Shown: positions 10,420 to 21,679, counted from the first letter of the stretch. The stretch: 64,000 bases of DNA from Globisporangium splendens (GCA_006386115.1 VFIW01000159.1:1-64000), one strand, 5' to 3'. Made by a program: numbers and translations. Notes: generated by a model not told the origin, from the letters alone.

Positions 10420-10967
10420 TGTAACGGGGTCACACGCTAAGTTGCACCGCAGCAACTTAGCTCAATCTGTTGGCATTGGACTAAGTCCGCATGCAACTAA
10501 AGTTTCCGTACTTAGCTACGAGAAACACCAAAGCAGCCGATCCATTAGGTTCGCCGCACTTACTCGAACCACAAAGGTAGCCAAGCCACTCTGATTAGAG
10601 GTCGGTCACAGACACGACTCTCATAGGCTAAAACTATATGCTTTTAGACCAATTGAATAACACGGCAATTCAGAGCCATTCACTTATGTCCACATTGAAA
10701 TAAGCGGAAGTTCACTATGCTAGATAGTGAACTAAAGATAACTCAGGGTGTCCTGCAGAGGGCAACCCCCAACAAATAAACAGTTCCATTTTTACCTCTG
10801 ACTAAGTCTTTAGTTATTGACGGTTACTCTATAGAGATCTATAGGTAACCGATCGTTGCACTGCAGGAAGCAGGCAACAGCTTTTGGAACAGAGTCCTTG
10901 AGAGAAGTCGTGCACACGCTTCCTCACACACGTACCGTGCTGCGTAACTCGGGAGTGTCCGGTTACA
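10420..10967 (+). repeat. Central LTR (3' LTR of element A, junction with inverted element B)
   Basis: 548 bp, ends TGTAAC...GTTACA, same orientation as the 5' LTR. At 10968 the sequence continues at once with inverted internal sequence of element B (GTGTCAGTGAGCTGCAG), equivalent to about position 10043 of A. At six variable sites it matches the minus-strand LTR at 18062-18609 rather than the 5' LTR of A. Confidence 0.85.
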
Positions 10968-12295
10968 GTGTCAGTGAGCTGCAGTTTGGCGATCTCCCTG
11001 TCATCAAGCCGATGAGCAGGGCAAGCGACGCCGATGACGACACGGCAGTCGACTACCAAGAGTACTCACCCGAGGAAGGGGAGGAAGAGGAAGGCATCAC
11101 CGTGAGGCGCTACTCCATCGACGAGTGGGTCGAGTATGAGGAGCTGCGTTACGGGAGCGGTAGCCCCGAACTGCACGAGTTGGAGCGAAATCCCTCGGCA
11201 GACGTCTCGATTTATCGGACGGAGGAAGAGAATGACGTCGCAAAGACTGTCAATGAAAGGGAGAAGGAGGAGGTCATCATTACCAACAATGAGACCGGAC
11301 TGGAACCACCACCAAAAGGTTCCGTCCATTTTTCGCTTCCCATTATGCCGCCGCCAAAGGAATGGCCGACAGCGAAAACCCCGGCAAATTTGCTTGCACG
11401 GGCGCGGGTTCCACTCGAGAGGTATGACTCCGAGTTCGCACGATGGCGCGAAGCCGATCTGCGAGGACGTGGTGGGGCACTGCGCGTGCACCCGATCCCG
11501 GTTATCCTTTACGAAGGTGTGACCGAGGATCACTATGAAACCGCGTTCTTGGCATCAAGAACCGGTGTGAAACGCTTTGGGGCTGCGCATACATTGGCCA
11601 CCGATCCTGGGGCACAACGTAGCCAGCGCATGCAATTCGCTGTGCAGCGCGTACAAAAGTACCGCGAAGCAACAAAGAGTGACGACCGTGCTCGCACGAG
11701 TCTCGGTATTAACAAGCGACAGATGGGCGAGTCTCACTCGCCATCAACGCACGCTCAAAAGCTGCGACCATGTCGGGAACGTCCTCGAGGAGGCGCTCAG
11801 CAGGATCCCATGAGCTCTGCGACAAATCGTATCCACGCCACTTTACAAGGCAGTGGGTGTTCCCCTTGCGCCGCTGCACACGCAGCAGGCGCTCGACATG
11901 GTAGTGGCGCTGTCCCTGCTTATCAATCAGCGGGACCGGTGGCGCCCTACCGCGCTTCAGCATCGGTGGTAGCACCAGATGCGATGGTTCAGATGGTTCA
12001 CGCGAACGCATCGTCTTTGGGGGCGCTACAGCAAGACGTCCGTGCCCTTCGCCAGCAATATCTGGACGAGACCTCGCTGTTAAAGCAGAGGGTAACGGCG
12101 CTTGAGACGGAGCTGAAGGAAGCTCGTCAGATGCTGGAGGAGTACCATGTCCGCGGGAAGAACTTCCACGCGAGGTACGCTCCGCGAGTGAAGACGCTTT
12201 GGGAGAGGCACAACGCGCTCGTGTCTCGATGGGCGGCGTCTGAGCCCCTTGATGAGACCGACGTGCTCCCGCACTGGGATAAGAATCCGCAGTAG
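10968..12295 (+). CDS. Antisense ORF of element B, N-terminally truncated
   Basis: Same protein as the antisense ORF of A from its SELQFGDLPVIK segment onwards. The native N-terminus is missing because B is truncated; the frame runs back in phase into the central LTR (to an ATG at 10856), which would add an LTR-encoded leader. Differences from the A copy are scattered substitutions without a frame break until the C-terminus, where B ends DETDVLPHWDKNPQ. This is probably closer to the ancestral end than the A version. Confidence 0.5.
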
Positions 12296-12790
12296 CGTCA
12301 TGGTAGCGTTTCAGCAAACCCACGTAAAACACGGGGTGCGTTGCCATTCGCGTTGGGAGATCGAGCTTGTAATTCAAGTCTCCAATCTTCTCCACAACAG
12401 TGTACGGCCCGGTGAATCGTGGCAACAACTTACTCCCGCTGGGGAGCGTTGTGACTGCATCGTTTGGTAGGTTTTTAATGCTCAAAGCACTTTATCACCC
12501 ACACAAAACGTTTGTTTGTTCTTTCTACCCGATTTATCGGCGTAGAGCTTTTGCTTGTCTTGCGCAGCAGCTAGTTGGTCGCGTACGCGACGCAACAATG
12601 CTGCGCGCTCATCGACAAATTGGCGCGCTGCCGCGACGGCTTTGTCTTGCTTTTTCGTTGCTCTCGCAGCGCGTGCTGCAGAGAGATCTATTTCTGCGCC
12701 GGTGTGTGACACCGCGCGCTCCTCCCTTTCGTGGCTGACGCTCGCACGAGCAGTCGCCTGATTCTGTCTGAGACTGGCTATTTTTGGCAC
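11709..12790 (-). pseudogene. Integrase C-terminus and chromodomain of element B
   Basis: The upstream frame (12790-12482) holds the helical segment before the GPY/F module and ends at a TGA caused by a one-base deletion (GTGCTTTGAGC here, GTGCTATTGAGC in A). The GPY/F module and chromodomain continue in the next frame, 12485-11709, without interruption (LPRFTGPYTVVEKIG, YHVERLLRVQ, LVKWRGYDL). In A the first break is absent but a different one-base deletion separates linker and chromodomain. Confidence 0.8.
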
Positions 12791-15293
12791 GAGTACCGTA
12801 ACTCGGTACCGTGGGAGATCGATCTATAGGGACACGAGTACCGTAACTCAGTACCGTGTTTTTCTCTCCAAATGTGGAACGCGTGCCGTCCGGTAAGACC
12901 GTGACAGATTCGAAGTGCGACCGCACAGGCGGCGCATCGCGCGCGTCCACGTGAGCGGTTAACGCCACGTCTGGTGACGGAGGTCGCGCGCTCGCATCGA
13001 GCGCAGCGAGTTGCCCTCCCACCGCAGAATATTCGACGCCCTCAAACAGAGTGGCGGGTACGCGCGGGTGCCGCAGCGAGTTAAAATAGAACGGAGTCAC
13101 GGCCGTAGAGGCGTGCTCGCTGCTATTTATAGTAAACTCGGCGTACGGCAGCCAGCGGCTCCAGTCGCGGGGATGATCGACAGCGATGCTGCGAAGAATA
13201 TCCTCGACGACACGGTTTACGCGCTCGGTTTGCCCGTCTGTCTCGGGATGATCGGCAGTGGACATCGCCAGATCTGTGCCGAGCAGGCGGAAGAGTTCGC
13301 GCCAAAAGGCAGCGGTGAAACGCGGGTCCCGGTCTGATACAATAGACTCGGGCAAGCCGTGATAGCGGAACACGTGCTCTAAAAATAGGCACGCCGTCTC
13401 TTGGGCAGTGACATGCTTGCGCACAGGCGCAACATGCACCATTTTGCTCAGTCGGTCGACGAACACGACGACGCCTGTGTTGCGCGCCTTGTCTTCCGGG
13501 AAACCGAAGACGAAATCCATGCTGACCGACTTCCAGCAATCTTGCGGAATCGGCAGCGGCGCTTTGTTCTTGCCCGCAGGCTTCACGCGCTGGCACTGTT
13601 CGCATGAACGTACATAATTGGCCACCCATTTGTACTGGTGTGGCCACCAAAACACATTGGACACTTGCAAGAAGGTCTTTTCACGCCCCAGATGCCCACT
13701 CGCTGGCGCATCGTGAAACTCATGAAGGATCGAAAGTTTCAGATCCTGGTCATGCGGTACATACACACGCGGGTAATCGAAGTTGGACAGTTGATGCCAC
13801 AATAACCCGTCGTGATAACTAAACCGAGCAAGCTTTGACTCGAGTTTGGCAGGCAATGACTCTTTCGACGAGCCGTCAAAGTGAGCAATCAACAAGCGAC
13901 ATTCATCGTCCTTTGGATAAAGCGACTGAATATTGTCCTTGAGCTTTGTTTGCACTCGACTGATGCTCAGATGCATGAGATCAGGAGCGCGCTCCGAACA
14001 CAGAGCGTCGGCGCTGTTGTCAACGCTCGACTCGTAATCTGGACGGCGCGAAAGCGCGTCCGCCAGAACATTTTCCTTTTCCGGCTTGTATTCGACCCGA
14101 AAGTTGAACTCGGAGAAGAATGCAAGCCATCGCGCCATTCGCTGCGACAGATGGGGAGAATTAATCGCGGTCCGCAAGGACGCGTGATCCGTGTACACAA
14201 CAAACGGTGTCGCACCCAAAAGGTGGACCCTGAACTTCAAGAGAGCGTACTTGATCGCAAGCAGCTCCTTGTCGTGCACAGGATAGTTCTTTTCAGCTGC
14301 TTTAAGCAGTCTGCTTTGGTATGATACGACGCGCTCATGGCCGTCATCATCCTTCTGCATCAGCGCACAGCCGATTGCAAAATCGCTGGCATCGCACACG
14401 ACACTGAAAGCTTTCGTGTGGTCCGGCAACGCCAGGACAGGAGCGCGAACAAGCGACTCCTTCACGTCAATGAATGCATTCATGACATCGCTGGTCCAGT
14501 CCCATTCGACATCCTTTTTCAAGAGATGCGTGAGCGGACGGACTCTCGCCGCATAGTTGTGGCTGTACTTGTGCAAATAGTTTGCCAAGCCAAGCCACTT
14601 GCGCAAATCCTTGACGTTCTTTGGGATCGGCCAGTCGGCGATCGCCTTGATCTTCTCTGGGTCCGCGCGGACTCCAGCTTTGCCAACATAGCAGCCCAGG
14701 ATCGGAATCTCTGAGGCGCCAAAGATGCACTTCTTCAGGTTGCAATACAGACTGTTGTCTCGTAAGCACTGCAACACTGAGCGCAAATGTCTCTTGTGCA
14801 CGTCAACGGCTCTGAGATCTCCTTCGGCACGACTGTGCACGAAGATGTCATCGAAGTAGCTCGGTGCGTACGCACGATGAGGACGCAGAAGATGCGTTAC
14901 CAGACGATTGAACGTCGCTGGTGCATTCTTCAGACCTTGCGGCATAACGAGCCACTCCCACAGCATTCCGCTGGGTGTGCTTACTGCCGTCAAGGGAACG
15001 TCACTCTCTCGCATGAGGATCTGATAGAACCCATCCATCAGATCCAATGCTGAGAACACAGTTGAGCCGCCCATGGAGTCGATCAAGACATCCTTTCTTG
15101 GGATCGGTGTTTGTGCTGGAATGGTGGCGGCGTTCAGCTTGTTGAAAGCGTGAACAATGCGCCAGCCACCAGTCGCTTTCCGCACACAAAACGTGGGTGA
15201 GCTATGTGGAGACTTGCTTTCTCTCACATGACCGGCGAGGGCTCGTTTCGCGAAGAACTCGTCGATAGCCTCAACCTGCTCGCGGGGCAGCGG
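12609..15293 (-). pseudogene. RT, RNase H and integrase part of pol, element B
   Basis: Same domain order and motifs as in A (YFDD, DASDFAIG, HHCC finger, D-D-E core). It is separated from the protease frame by one nonsense codon: the TGG that follows CVTRQ in A is TGA here (15291-15293 region). At the 3' end the frame runs past the integrase core into unrelated residues and stops at 12609; the true continuation is in another frame. Confidence 0.85.
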
Positions 15294-16769
15294 TCATTGT
15301 CTGGTCACGCAATATTTGCTCCCGGGCTCGAGATCGATCTCGTGCCGTACGCCACGGTCAACGGGCAGGGCACTTGGCACTTTGTCGGGGAACACATCTT
15401 TGAGCTCCCACAACAAGTCAAGGTATGGACTGCCTTTCACGGCGTCCCAGTCCTGAGCAGCAAACCGCCTCTGTTTGTCTGACTCCAAAACACTCTCATC
15501 CGCAGTGGACGAGGTGCACAGTTCGCTACGCGTAAACGCGGTAGGAACGACGATCTCGCGGATCTGATCACGCTCTAGATCCGTAAGAAAGAGCTCCAAG
15601 CTCATTTCTTCGAGGGATACGATCGCCTCAACGGTACTCGGCAGCTCATGGAGCGCCGCAAATTCAGCGAAGAACACTTCGTCTGATGCGTTTGCTTCCG
15701 GACTGCGCTTTGCGCGTCTGAGTGCCACGTCAACGTGAGCGCGATCTATCGACGGATCCGAGATCCTGTCAAAGGCGCGCAGCGAAGCTGCAGCTGCGTC
15801 GAGAGATGGGGCAATCGTGCGCGAGGCGGCCGTTTCCTCAGCAACAGATGCCAATGCACTGTCTCTCTTGCGAGCTGACAACTTGCGCCGCCCTCGTCGG
15901 TTGATGCGAACACGCGACCTCGCGGTTCTGAGCTCCAGTACTGCACCGTCAGGGTGGTACGAGCTGGCTGACGCGTGCACACCTGTACTGTCGCTGTCAC
16001 TTGCGGGGGCTGGCTCAGATGCTCTGGAGCCGCACACTTGCGCACCAGTGTCCACGTCTGGACTTTCTGGCGCTTCCGCACAAAATGGGCTACCTGCCAC
16101 AGTGTATCGCTTCGCTGGGCTACCTGCCTCAGCGCATCTTCTTGCTGGGCTCTCTGCCGCAGCGTGTGTGTTTGAAGCGGGGCTACCTGCCGCCGCGTGT
16201 CTTCCAGCCGGGCCCCCTGCCGCAGCGTGTGCGCTTGAAGCGGGGCTACCTGCCGCCGCGTGTCTTCCAGCTGGGCTCCCTGCCGCAGCGTGTTCAATGC
16301 TCACATCCATAGCGTGGAAATATTCCCGCAATCTTCGCTCTTCATCAGAGGAAGGGGTGGAGCTCCCGATTGTGCGTGCTCGCCAATCGATCCAAGGCTG
16401 GTGTTTCGCCAGCCAAGGCATTCCTAGGATGAGGTCGTACTTCGACCCCATCGCTAGTACTACGAATGTTTCTTTGCAGACAAAGTCGCAAAACCTGAAA
16501 GAGAGTTCAACTCGAACTCCTTCAGTGTGTACTGTCGACCCATCGGCCAGGCGTACGATCATCTTCTCGCGCTTGCCAGTGTGGACAAGTCGCTCATACG
16601 CTTGCAGACTCTGTTTCAGAGCTGACTTAGAGACGAAGTTCTGTGACGCACCGCAGTCAACAAGAACCGTCATTTTCTTCTCACAGCCCTTCACATCGGC
16701 GCTATATACCAACATCTCACTCGGAGCCTTGTTGCCAAGAGCTCCTGGGACTAAGCTTCCCATCTGCAC
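15294..16769 (-). pseudogene. Protease, linker and RT start of pol, element B
   Basis: 491 codons: aspartic protease (VDCGAS), tandem AAAGSPA linker, then the region leading into RT, all in one frame. This shows that the frame break at 5155 in A is a later lesion. It ends at the TGG-to-TGA nonsense change just before the RT fingers (after EPGSKYCVTRQ). Confidence 0.82.
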
Positions 16770-16828
16770 GACTCTAGTAGTCGGCGATGCCGAAGCTATA
16801 GAGTCCGTCTCAGTAGAGCGTCCCGCTT

Positions 16829-17989
16829 CTACTGAGACGTTCCGTTTCCCTTTCTTGCCGCAGCGGATCTGCCACCTCGATGAGCGTGGTTACCGCGCGG
16901 CGGTTGGTAGTCTCTCGCCTGATTTCCAGTGCGAGGAGCGGACTGCCTTGGAGCGGGACACTTCGACTGATAGTGTCCTCGCTTGCCACAATTGAAGCAG
17001 ACCACTTCGGCGCTGCTAAGATCCATTGGCATCGGGCCATGGAAGCGCTGTCCGTTCGTGACTGCTCGGTGGCTGGTATGCGCACCATTGTGGCGGCCAG
17101 CGTTCCAATCAGGTCGACTGACTCTGAATGATTGCTGCTCAACGAGCGCAATGCGGATCGCATCTTCCATCGTGGCCGGCAAGCGTCGGTACAGCTCCTG
17201 ACGCGCTGGTCCACTGTTGAGGCCGTTGAGAAACGCAGGCACTTTCACAGACTCAGGCAAAGGGCTGGTCGTGATCGCCGCGCATAGACTTCTCATCTCC
17301 TGGATGTATCGTTCCAGCGAGAGCTTCCCTTGTCTCAAGGAGAAGAAACGACCTTGCAACAGCACTTCGTTGTTCGGAGGCTGATACATGGCGGTGATTT
17401 TCGCACGGAAAATATCCCACGTGTCGAACGCACACTCATCGGCGAGCAACGTCGAGAATGCCCATTCCGACGCTCGACCGCGCAGGTTCGAGATGGCGAA
17501 AGACACCATCTGCTCGTTGCTGTCGATGAGCTGAGCCTTGGCGCAACGCTCCACGGCGAGTAGCCAGTGGATGAGCTTGTCGCCATCCGCACCATCGAAT
17601 TTCGGAGCGTCAATCTTGACAGCTCTTGGGCGGGGAGTTTGGGACGTGGGTGTCTGAGGCGCAGCAGCCGCACTCGACAAAGACGTGGCTGCACCAGCAA
17701 CCACAGATACCACTCGCTCGAGCGCTTCACGCGACTCAGCAGCTGAGCGCAGCATCTCTGCGGTCAAGCTTGCGGTGGCTTGCATTTGTGCTTGCGCACT
17801 TCGCTCTCCTTCGAGGCGCTGAGCGTTCGAGAAGTTCTCGAACTGCTCGAGTCGAAAGATTTGCTGCTCCGGCGACGCCGAGAGCAACTCTAGCGCGACT
17901 TGGTCGCCTAGAGCTTGTGCCATTCGGGTCAGCACACTCCGGTGTTCAGCCGAGAGGTGCGGGAACTGCGCAGGGTCAATTGACGCCAT
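16829..17989 (-). CDS. gag: Gag-like protein of element B
   Basis: 386 aa, intact, differing from the A copy by a handful of substitutions (for example Val-Ser to Ala-Ala in the proline-rich hinge). It has the same CCHC knuckle (CFNCGKRGHYQSKC) and basic tail. The start codon lies 73 bp inside the minus-strand LTR, as in A. Confidence 0.88.
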   Translation of the reverse strand: MASIDPAQFPHLSAEHRSVLTRMAQALGDQVALELLSASPEQQIFRLEQFENFSNAQRLEGERSAQAQMQATASLTAEMLRSAAESREALERVVSVVAGAATSLSSAAAAPQTPTSQTPRPRAVKIDAPKFDGADGDKLIHWLLAVERCAKAQLIDSNEQMVSFAISNLRGRASEWAFSTLLADECAFDTWDIFRAKITAMYQPPNNEVLLQGRFFSLRQGKLSLERYIQEMRSLCAAITTSPLPESVKVPAFLNGLNSGPARQELYRRLPATMEDAIRIALVEQQSFRVSRPDWNAGRHNGAHTSHRAVTNGQRFHGPMPMDLSSAEVVCFNCGKRGHYQSKCPAPRQSAPRTGNQARDYQPPRGNHAHRGGRSAAARKGNGTSQ

Positions 17990-18061
17990 TACGAATCCTT
18001 GAGGAAGCGATTCAGGCAGTCACCTCTGCCGGGTCGTAGATTGACTACGAGTGCTACCAGT

Positions 18062-18609
18062 TGTAACCGGACACTTCCGAGTTACGCAGCACGGTACGTG
18101 TGTGAGGAAGCGTGTGCACGACTTCTCTCAAGGACTCTGTTCCAAGAGCTGTTGCCTGCTTCCTGCAGTGCAACGATCGGTTACCTATAGATCTCTATAG
18201 AGTAACCGTCAATAACTAAAGGCTTAGTCAGAGGTAAAAATGGAACTGTTTATTTGTTGGGGGTTGCCCTCTGCAGGACACCCTGAGTTATCTTTAGTTC
18301 ACTATCTAGCATAGTGAACTTCCGCTTATTTCAATGTGGACATAAGTGAATGGCTCTGAATTGCCGTGTTATTCAATTGGTCTAAAAGCATATAGTTTTA
18401 GCCTATGAGAGTCGTGTCTGTGACCGACCTCTAATCAGAGTAGCTTGGCTACCTTTGTGGTTCGATTAAGTGCGGCGAACCTAATGGATCGGCTGCTTTG
18501 GTGTTTCTCGTAGCTAAGTACGGAAACTTTAGTTGCATGCGGACTTAGTCCAATGCCAATAGATTGAGCTAAGTTGCTGCGGTGCAACTTAGCGTGTGAC
18601 CCTGTTACA
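18062..18609 (-). repeat. LTR of element B
   Basis: 548 bp. On the minus strand it begins TGTAACAGGG and ends GGTTACA. It is followed on the minus strand by the same TGG primer-site candidate as in A. It shares six small variants with the central LTR that the 5' LTR of A lacks, among them GACTCTCATAGG, AAGCGGAAGTT, GGGTGTCCTGCAGAGGG and ATAGGTAACC. Confidence 0.87.
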
Positions 18610-19603
18610 GATAGCCCATTACAGCGAGCGTCGGCCAGAACAGGGAGTCACCGAGACGGAAAGGATAACACCGAGGCGGAGCGAAGGAGGCGAGGCGAGG
18701 CGAGGCGAGTCTTGACTTGACCAACAAGTGCTACCACTTGTGAGGAGGCTTGAGTGTTTGATGGTAAATTGAGAAGTGAGATTGAGAAAACTGTTTAAGA
18801 AAAAAATCAACTACTTTGTTGCTAGTCCTTGCTCCCCTCGGGGCTCTTCCTACTCGTGTTCTTTCACTTGCCTGCTACTTGATCTTTTACTGGATTTTTT
18901 TACTGGATTTTCTCATATCCGATTTTTCTTCATTTTGTGTGGACAGGAGGGCTTCTGAGATAACAGATGGATTCTCGTCCTATCTTTACCTATTCATAAA
19001 CATACAATCATTCCTAAAGATGTCGTGAACATCTACCAACATTCTGATGTACCGAAATATTGGTACATTGTACCTTCATGGTACCGTCGACCCTTACACT
19101 GCATGCTTGGATTTCAACAGGTGTTTTGGTAAATGCTCAAATTCATGCTTCGCGGCAAGCTGAGTAAATTGCCAGTACTCTGGCTTGTGTTACTGAGGTA
19201 AAGTGTTCAGTACTCTTGGTCAATTTGGCGCAGAAGTGTAAGAGGCTATCCGAGACAGCCTCAAACACGGCACGCACGCTTGCGCTTGAAGAGGAAGACT
19301 TGAGAGAAACTTGGCAAAAATGCAACTGAATTGAAATGAGCTTATGGTTCCTGACACTACATGTAAAACACCACTAGGTCTCCTAGAGGTTTTATAACTA
19401 AAACCTAAACATGCACAATAAAACCTATTAATATGATATATAAAACCTTGGGTACACTGAGGTTGAACCCAGGGGATCTTCGAGAAACTTGAACTTGAAG
19501 TCCCGTGGAAAATTCCCTGCAAAGTGATTGGCTCGCGCCACACTTTAGGTGGCAGAGACACGTTGGTCTCATCACCAGTGCAGTTTCCCAAGTAGGAACC
19601 ATC
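18610..19603. other. AT-rich repeat-derived region without convincing genes
   Basis: About 1 kb between element B and the inverted LTR-like copy. It starts GATAGCCCATTACA, whose last ten bases (18614-18623) are the exact inverted complement of the TGTAATGGGC start at 2136. It holds four tandem GAGGC units near 18688-18709 and a local duplication of TTTACTGGATTTT near 18890-18915. ORFs are short and without recognisable domains. Confidence 0.5.
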
Positions 19604-19854
19604 ACTCACGTGTCTAGAGTACTGTTGTGCGTAATCACGCCGAATCTCGATGATTGCGAGCGACCAACACTCAACTCAGACACGGATTGCTCTGACGTCA
19701 GACGATGACGTCACCTGTGCATGTGGGGATCACTTTTATGTGTTTCATCCAATATCTTCGCACCCACAATGCACTTCCACAAGGTGGTGTGTGACACACA
19801 CAAAGAGCCACCTTGCATGTAATGGCAGCCTTAGCCCATTACAAGAAGGCTGCG
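19604..19854 (-). repeat. Inverted copy of the LTR-like sequence at 2136-2371
   Basis: On the minus strand it starts TGTAATGGGCTAAGG at 19854 and matches 2136-2371 up to ACACGT, including both TGACGTCA palindromes (19693-19700 and 19706-19713). Beyond that point it continues into different sequence (GAGTGATGG), so this copy was not interrupted by a gypsy element at that site. Its far end was not found. Confidence 0.55.
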
Positions 19855-20532
19855 GCTCTTTCAAAGGGACAGCCCGTTACACGGAGTGCACGTGCGTTGA
19901 TGAAGCGCAGGTGAGAGGAAGGGCACAGAGGTGACGCTGTGTCCAAAAAAAGGGAGCTTTGCTCGATAACGTGCAAAAAGAGAAGTGGATTCAAATCTTA
20001 AAGTTTGAAATGCAAATCTGATAGGTTGTTCCTATGAATCTACGATTGGTAGATATTCGGGTGTCCAATACGACTATCATCCAATGAGGTTAAACTTTAA
20101 TTGAATGTTCTTATTGGCTAAAAATGCAACTGTCTACATACATTATTGATGGGTTAACGGGTGGGTTTGGAGAGAGATTGGTAGAACCCGTGTGGGTATG
20201 ACCCACAAACTTTGTACCCAAGAACCCATATAATAGAAGCTCCACCACAGCTTTGGCGAGGGTTCCGCCTCGATACCGCGTCACGCACTTCCATTTGATT
20301 GCTCCTTTTTTGCGAATGGCGCTTCCTCTTTTAGCTGCCAGAAAAGCGCAGCATTAGTATATGGTGCAAGCTTTGCCCAATGATGGTCCCATCCTCCTGC
20401 TTCACTTTTTTGTCATCACTTTGGAGCAATTTGCAAAAGTTTGTCAATCTACCTAACTGCAAAAGTTTAAGACAGTTGCAGATCAAAAGTTTGTTCCACA
20501 AACGTTGCCAGGTATACTTTCAAATAGGCAAA
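19855..20532. other. Intergenic region upstream of methionine aminopeptidase
   Basis: The first 30 bp include another short LTR-end-like motif (CCCGTTACA, 19873-19881). The rest is AT-rich and should hold the promoter and 5' UTR of the downstream gene. A pyrimidine-rich CACTTCCATTTGATTGC near 20287 resembles oomycete initiator sequences, but I cannot place the transcription start. Confidence 0.4.
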
Positions 20533-21679
20533 ATGGACGGGATGGCGTGTGTGACCCCGACGTGCTCGAAGCGCGGCACGCTCGTGTGCCCGTCGTGCAA
20601 GAAGCTCGGCGTCCCGCCGGCCATGAGCACGTTCTGCTCGCAGGACTGCTTCAAGGGCTACTGGTCCACGCACAAGGCGCTGCACAAGATGTTCACGGAC
20701 GCGCTCGCGAGCGAGCAGCAGGAGGTCGCGCGCCAAGTCAGGCAACCCGTTCAACGGCTTTGAGTTCACGGGCAAGCTCCGCCCCGGTGTGGTGTCTCCG
20801 ATGCAGACGGTGCCGGACCATATCAAGAAACCAGACTATTGGCAGACAGGCATCCCCGTGTCGGAGCAACAAGCTGACGGAAAGATCCCAGTGTACACGG
20901 TCAAGCAGATCGAAGGCATTCGCGCCGCGTGCCGCGCCGGCCGTGAGGTGCTCGATATCGCTGGACGCGCAGTGCGCGTGGGTGTCACGGCCGATGAGAT
21001 TGATCGTATCGTGCACGACGCATGCATTGAGCGCGGCTGCTACCCATCCCCGTTGAACTACTACAGCTTCCCCAAGTCCGTGTGCGTTTCCGTGAACGAA
21101 GTGATTTGCCACGGTATCCCCGACAACCGTCCATTTGAAGATGGCGATATTGTAAACCTCGATGTAAGTGTGTACAAGGATGGCTACCACGGCGATCTGA
21201 ATGATACGTTCTTGGTCGGCAACGTCGACGAAGAAGGCGTGCGATTGGTGAAGACGGCGTTCGACTGTCTGAAGAACGCGATGAGCCTCGTACGTCCCGG
21301 CACGATGTACCGTGAGCTCGGTAAACACATTGCTGAAACGGCAAACGCGCAAAACTTCTCGGTCGTGAAGACGATCTGTGGCCACGGCATCGGTTCGTTG
21401 TTCCACTGCCCGCCAAACGTGCCGCACTACGCAAAGAACAAGGCCGTGGGCATCATGAAGCCCGGCCACATCTTCACCATTGAGCCTATGATCAACGTGG
21501 GTACGTGGCGAGACAAGATGTGGCCAGACGAGTGGACGGTCGTGACTGTGGACGGCTCGCGCTCGGCGCAATTCGAACACACGGTGCTCGTCACGGAGAC
21601 TGGCTTTGAGATCCTGACGGCGCGTGAGAACGAACCAGTGATGGAGTGGGATCTCGCCAAGGTCCAGCGTCCATTGTAA
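20533..21679 (+). CDS. Methionine aminopeptidase 1, with an apparent +1 frameshift
   Basis: Removes initiator methionine from nascent cytosolic proteins. The N-terminus ([11 protein letters not shown]) carries the MYND-like zinc finger typical of eukaryotic type-1 enzymes (C-x4-C...C-x2-C...C-x3-C...H-x3-H). The catalytic domain in the second frame has the metal ligands in family order: Asp in [10 protein letters not shown] and DLNDTF, His in CGHGIG, Glu in TIEPMIN, Glu in FEHTVLVT. No intron signals separate the halves. The frame passes from the 20533 frame to the 20741 frame ([12 protein letters not shown]) within about 20720-20740, as if one base were inserted in GCGCGCCAAG. An assembly error is the simplest explanation for such an essential gene; a true lesion or recoding is possible. 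It converges with TMEM138, with 73 bp between stops. Confidence 0.88.

Larger units (their letters stand above)
2372..10967 (+). mobile_element. Ty3/gypsy chromovirus-type element A with two flanking LTRs
   Basis: Layout is 5' LTR (2372-2917), gag (2990-4150), protease to integrase (4210-8221, with a frame break), integrase C-terminus with chromodomain (8299-9305, with a second break), an antisense ORF (10374-8545), a G-rich purine tract just before the 3' LTR, and the 3' LTR (10420-10967). No matching target-site duplication is seen: CACGT precedes the 5' LTR and GTGTC follows the 3' LTR, where the sequence passes directly into inverted element B. The gag-PR-RT-RH-IN-chromodomain order is that of chromoviruses. 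Pol carries at least three frame breaks, so this copy is not autonomous. Confidence 0.9.
10968..18609 (-). mobile_element. Ty3/gypsy element B, inverted copy of A, truncated at its 3' end
   Basis: Read on the minus strand: LTR 18609-18062, gag 17989-16829, protease to RT start 16769-15294, RT-RNase H-integrase 15227-12609, integrase C-terminus plus chromodomain about 12790-11709, and then sequence corresponding to the antisense-ORF region, ending abruptly at 10968 against the central LTR. It lacks its own 3' LTR and about 380 bp before it. It is close to identical with A along about 7 kb. Flanks (GATAG after 18609) show no target-site duplication with A. Confidence 0.88.
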
